From: Actinomycetota bacterium | GTDB taxonomy: Bacteria > Actinomycetota > Thermoleophilia > Gaiellales > Gaiellaceae | DNA length: 36,869 nucleotides | Reading direction: 5' to 3' | Assembly: GCA_005885125.1 (NCBI GenBank) | Contig: VAXU01000162.1 | Coordinates: 1 to 36,869 of the forward strand | Shown: positions 34,009 through 36,869 of the stretch, one piece after another | How the letters are laid out: every line of letters starts with the position of its first letter | Position numbering within the stretch: position 1 is the stretch's first letter | Made by a program: the position numbers and the translations under genes | The notes under the pieces: model-generated | Told to the model about the DNA's origin: nothing | The model's input: only the letters and a program-made list of their open reading frames with translations | Databases searched by the model: none

Positions 34009-35217
34009 TCAGAAAATCTCGGGACAGAAAGGCGGCCGCTCCGTCCTGAACAGCGCGCTGGCACGGGCAAGAGCGCCGGCGGTCCGTTCCGTCACCCGCT
34101 GTGCCCGCGCGAGCGCGTGGAAGTCGAAGGCGCCGAGGTAGGCCGACGCAAGATCGGCGACGTCGAGCTCGAGATCCGGCGCATCGTCCGTTCGCTCGAA
34201 CGACTCACCGACGCGGTAGCGACCGCTGTTCCACGGACACAGGGCATCGCCTACCTCGATCACGATCGTGTCGCCGGGCGCGTACGAGCGCACACGCAGC
34301 GCGGCCTCGACGTCGACGAGCCGCAGCCACAGGCCGTCGACGACGGTCAGATGCAAGCTCCGCATGTCCCTGACCATCAGCGGCAGCGGCGACCCCGGAT
34401 CGAAGAGATGCGACTCGACGCGCGCGACGAGGTCGATGCCGAAAAGGAAGCGCCAAACCTCGCGCGTGGCAGCCGCGGAGGTGCCGAACGCCTCGAGAAC
34501 CCGCAGCTGACTCTGCGGGATGCCGTTTTGCCACTCATTCTTCACGCGGTAGATCGCATAGCCCTCAGGCCGAGCGTCGTGCTCGTGCACGGCGAAGAAC
34601 TTCGGCCCGGCGCCGCGACGCCAGCGCTCGGGATCCGCAAGTTTGTTCTCGGTCCACCACTCGCGCGTCCGGGCGAACATGCCCGGCATCTCCTGTCGAA
34701 TCCGGTCGTAGAGTCCCGGCAGCACCTCGAGCGCCTCGTCGGCGTCGAGGAAGCGCACCGCGCCCGTCGCACCCGGATCGTCGCGGAGCGAGAATCGCGC
34801 CCGCTCGGCCCCCATCGCGAGGCTCGGCGCTGCGATTCCGTACCCGAAGCGGCCGTAGATCGCCGACTCCGAGGCGAACAGGATCGCGATTGGTTCACCG
34901 CGTTCGTGGAGGTCGTCGAACTGGTAGCGCATGAACTGCGTGAGGATTCCGCGACGACGGTGGCTCGGGAGGACACCGACCCACGTCACTCCGCCGGCTC
35001 GGACCTGTCCGCCTGGGACGGTCAGCTCGAACGGAAACGCGGCCGCCGTACCGATTGGACGCCCGTTGTCGTAGGCCGCAAGGAAGCGGTCCTCCGGCAT
35101 TGTCTTGCGATGCCGTTCGACGTCGTCCTCCTGCGGAGCGTCGCCGAACGAAGCCTCGCCCGCGCGCATCGCTGCCAAGAGCTCGTCCTGCGACGGACTT
35201 CGGATCTCGATCGCCAT
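34009..35217 (-). CDS. GNAT N-acetyltransferase, Eis-like
   Basis: MAIEIRSPSQDELLAAMRAGEASFGD...GVTWVGVLPSHRRRGILTQFMRYQFDDLHERGEPIAILFASESAIYGRFGYG...PPFCPEIF*. Confidence 0.9.
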   Translation of the reverse strand: MAIEIRSPSQDELLAAMRAGEASFGDAPQEDDVERHRKTMPEDRFLAAYDNGRPIGTAAAFPFELTVPGGQVRAGGVTWVGVLPSHRRRGILTQFMRYQFDDLHERGEPIAILFASESAIYGRFGYGIAAPSLAMGAERARFSLRDDPGATGAVRFLDADEALEVLPGLYDRIRQEMPGMFARTREWWTENKLADPERWRRGAGPKFFAVHEHDARPEGYAIYRVKNEWQNGIPQSQLRVLEAFGTSAAATREVWRFLFGIDLVARVESHLFDPGSPLPLMVRDMRSLHLTVVDGLWLRLVDVEAALRVRSYAPGDTIVIEVGDALCPWNSGRYRVGESFERTDDAPDLELDVADLASAYLGAFDFHALARAQRVTERTAGALARASALFRTERPPFCPEIF

Positions 35218-35234
35218 GCCTGCCGGAACCGAGC

Positions 35235-36869
35235 CTACCGGCCGAGCTTTTCCAGCGGAGCGTAATCCAGCATCAGCCGCCGTTCGCTTCCATCCTCGAA
35301 ACGGACGGTGATGACGCCGCCGGGCTCGATCTGGGTCACGACGCCCTCGCCGAGCGTGCCGTGGCGTACGGAGTCGCCGGTCGACAGCGTGGGCACGTTC
35401 TCGCGGGGCGCCACTTCCTGCGCGCCGTACTGCGACCACGAGGCGGGACGCAGGCGGTCGCGTTCGACCTGGCCCGGCAGCTCGTCGAGAAATCGTGACG
35501 GGAGGTTGTAGCCGCGCGCTCCCCACAGCGAGCGCGACGACGCGTGGGTCAACGTGAGGAGCTCCTTCGCACGCGTCATGCCGACGTAACAGAGGCGCCG
35601 CTCTTCCTCGACTCCTTGCTCCTCGATCGAGCGCGCGTGCGGAAAGATCCCCTCCTCCATCCCGATCAGATACACGGCGCGGAACTCGAGCCCCTTCGCG
35701 TTGTGCAGCGTCATCATCGTTACGAGGCTCTCCTCGCCGCGAATCGCGTCCTGGTCGGAGTAGAGCGAGATCTCCTGGAGAAAGTGCGACAGCGACGGTT
35801 CCTCTGCCGTTTCCTGGTACTCGCGAGCGACGCCGACGAGCTCCTGCAGGTTCTCGATCCGCCCCTGCGCCTCGATCGTGCGCTCGGCTTCCAGCGCCTC
35901 GAGATACCCGCTCTGTTCGAGAACCCGCTGCACGAGCTCGGCGACCGGTAACTCGAGCGCGCCCGACTGCAGGGACTGGAGCAGCGTGCGAAATCCCTGC
36001 ACCGCACGTAATGGCGCAGCGCCGACGCCCGCCTCGTCTGGAAACTCCGTCGCCTCCCAGAGCGAGCGTCCCTGGGCGTCCGCCCACGACTGCAGACGGG
36101 CGAGCGACGTGTCGCCGATGCCTCGACGCGGCCGATTTGCGATCCGCGTCAGCGACACCGCGTCGTAGGGATTGTCGATCGCCTGCAGGTACGCGATTAC
36201 GTCCTTGATCTCGGCGCGCTCGTAGAAGCGGGGACCGCCGATCACCTGATACGCGACGCCCTGTCGGACGAGGACGTCCTCCAGCACACGCGACTGGGCG
36301 TTCGTCCGATAGAAGATCGCGATCTCGTCGCCGCCGAAGCCTTGCTCCACGAGGCCGGCGATGCCGGCAGCGACGAAGCGAGCCTCTGCGCGCTCGTCCT
36401 CGACTTCGACGACGTGTACGGGCTCGCCGTCGCCGAGCTCCGAGAAGAGGTCTTTCGGCTTGCGCTCGCGGTTGTTCGAGATCACGGAGTTCGCCGCGCC
36501 GAGGATCGAATTCGTCGAGCGGTAGTTCTGCTCCAGCGCGACCGTGCGTGTCCCAGGGAAGTCGCGCTCGAAGTCGAGGATGTTGTTGATGTCCGCCCCG
36601 CGGAACGCGAAAATCGACTGGTCCGGATCGCCGACGGCGCAAAGGTTCCTGTGTTTTCCGGCCAGGAGCTGCAGCAACCGGTACTGCGCGTGGTTGGTGT
36701 CCTGGTACTCGTCGACGAGGATGTAGCGGAACGCGTTCGCCCACTTCTCGCGTGCTTCGGGAAAGCGCTCGAGCACGTCGTCCGTCAGCATGAGCAGGTC
36801 GTCGAAGTCGACCGCGTTCGACTGGAACAAGCGCTTTTGGTAGAGCGTGTACACGTCGGCAACGGTCTG
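35235..36869 (-). CDS. pcrA: ATP-dependent DNA helicase PcrA/UvrD (N-terminus beyond window)
   Basis: VDFDDLLMLT, ILVDEYQDTNHAQYRLLQLLAG, VGDPDQSIFAFRGA, QNYRST, VTMMTLHNAKGLEF, CYVGMTRAKE; open to the window end. Confidence 0.95.
   Translation of the reverse strand, partial: QTVADVYTLYQKRLFQSNAVDFDDLLMLTDDVLERFPEAREKWANAFRYILVDEYQDTNHAQYRLLQLLAGKHRNLCAVGDPDQSIFAFRGADINNILDFERDFPGTRTVALEQNYRSTNSILGAANSVISNNRERKPKDLFSELGDGEPVHVVEVEDERAEARFVAAGIAGLVEQGFGGDEIAIFYRTNAQSRVLEDVLVRQGVAYQVIGGPRFYERAEIKDVIAYLQAIDNPYDAVSLTRIANRPRRGIGDTSLARLQSWADAQGRSLWEATEFPDEAGVGAAPLRAVQGFRTLLQSLQSGALELPVAELVQRVLEQSGYLEALEAERTIEAQGRIENLQELVGVAREYQETAEEPSLSHFLQEISLYSDQDAIRGEESLVTMMTLHNAKGLEFRAVYLIGMEEGIFPHARSIEEQGVEEERRLCYVGMTRAKELLTLTHASSRSLWGARGYNLPSRFLDELPGQVERDRLRPASWSQYGAQEVAPRENVPTLSTGDSVRHGTLGEGVVTQIEPGGVITVRFEDGSERRLMLDYAPLEKLGR

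Noticed and set aside
34009-36744. 911-aa ORF spanning the acetyltransferase and the pcrA antisense frame
   Set aside because: N-terminal half is an off-frame read of pcrA; the real acetyltransferase starts at ATG 35217.

Overview
High-GC chromosomal window, probably from a Thermoleophilia/Gaiellales-like actinobacterium (inferred from codon usage, protein style and synteny; not verified). The left half is mostly core genes: two tandem paralogous secreted proteins (one with a C-terminal LPFTG anchor), pheT-pheS, a SAM methyltransferase, lemA, an RNA methyltransferase, a DUF2332 protein, rplT-rpmI-infC with a structured upstream leader, thrS, an MFS transporter, a YjbR-like protein, a CBS-pair protein with an apparent 1-nt frameshift, a histone-H1-like Lys/Arg/Thr repeat protein, two tandem secreted S8 proteases, a small sugar/glycosyl cluster and an acyl-CoA synthetase. 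The right half is accessory-like. An intact tRNA-Val(GAC) on the minus strand (32757..32828) is accompanied by two same-orientation 45-46 nt copies of its 3' part at 25465 and 30004. This is the signature of serial integration at a tRNA 3' end. The inner 2.75-kb interval (30004-32757) also has GTTAGCAC-type repeats just inside both boundaries, resembling attP arm sites, but no integrase gene is visible. The 4.5-kb interval (25465-30004) carries two membrane proteins, hpnH, a MoaA that appears to lack about 30-40 residues, and one ORF joining an ArsR-type HTH to a 7Fe ferredoxin. To the right are a stand-alone LanB C-terminal-like protein, an M23 peptidase, an Eis-like acetyltransferase and a truncated pcrA/uvrD. 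All family calls come from reading the sequence; no database search was run.
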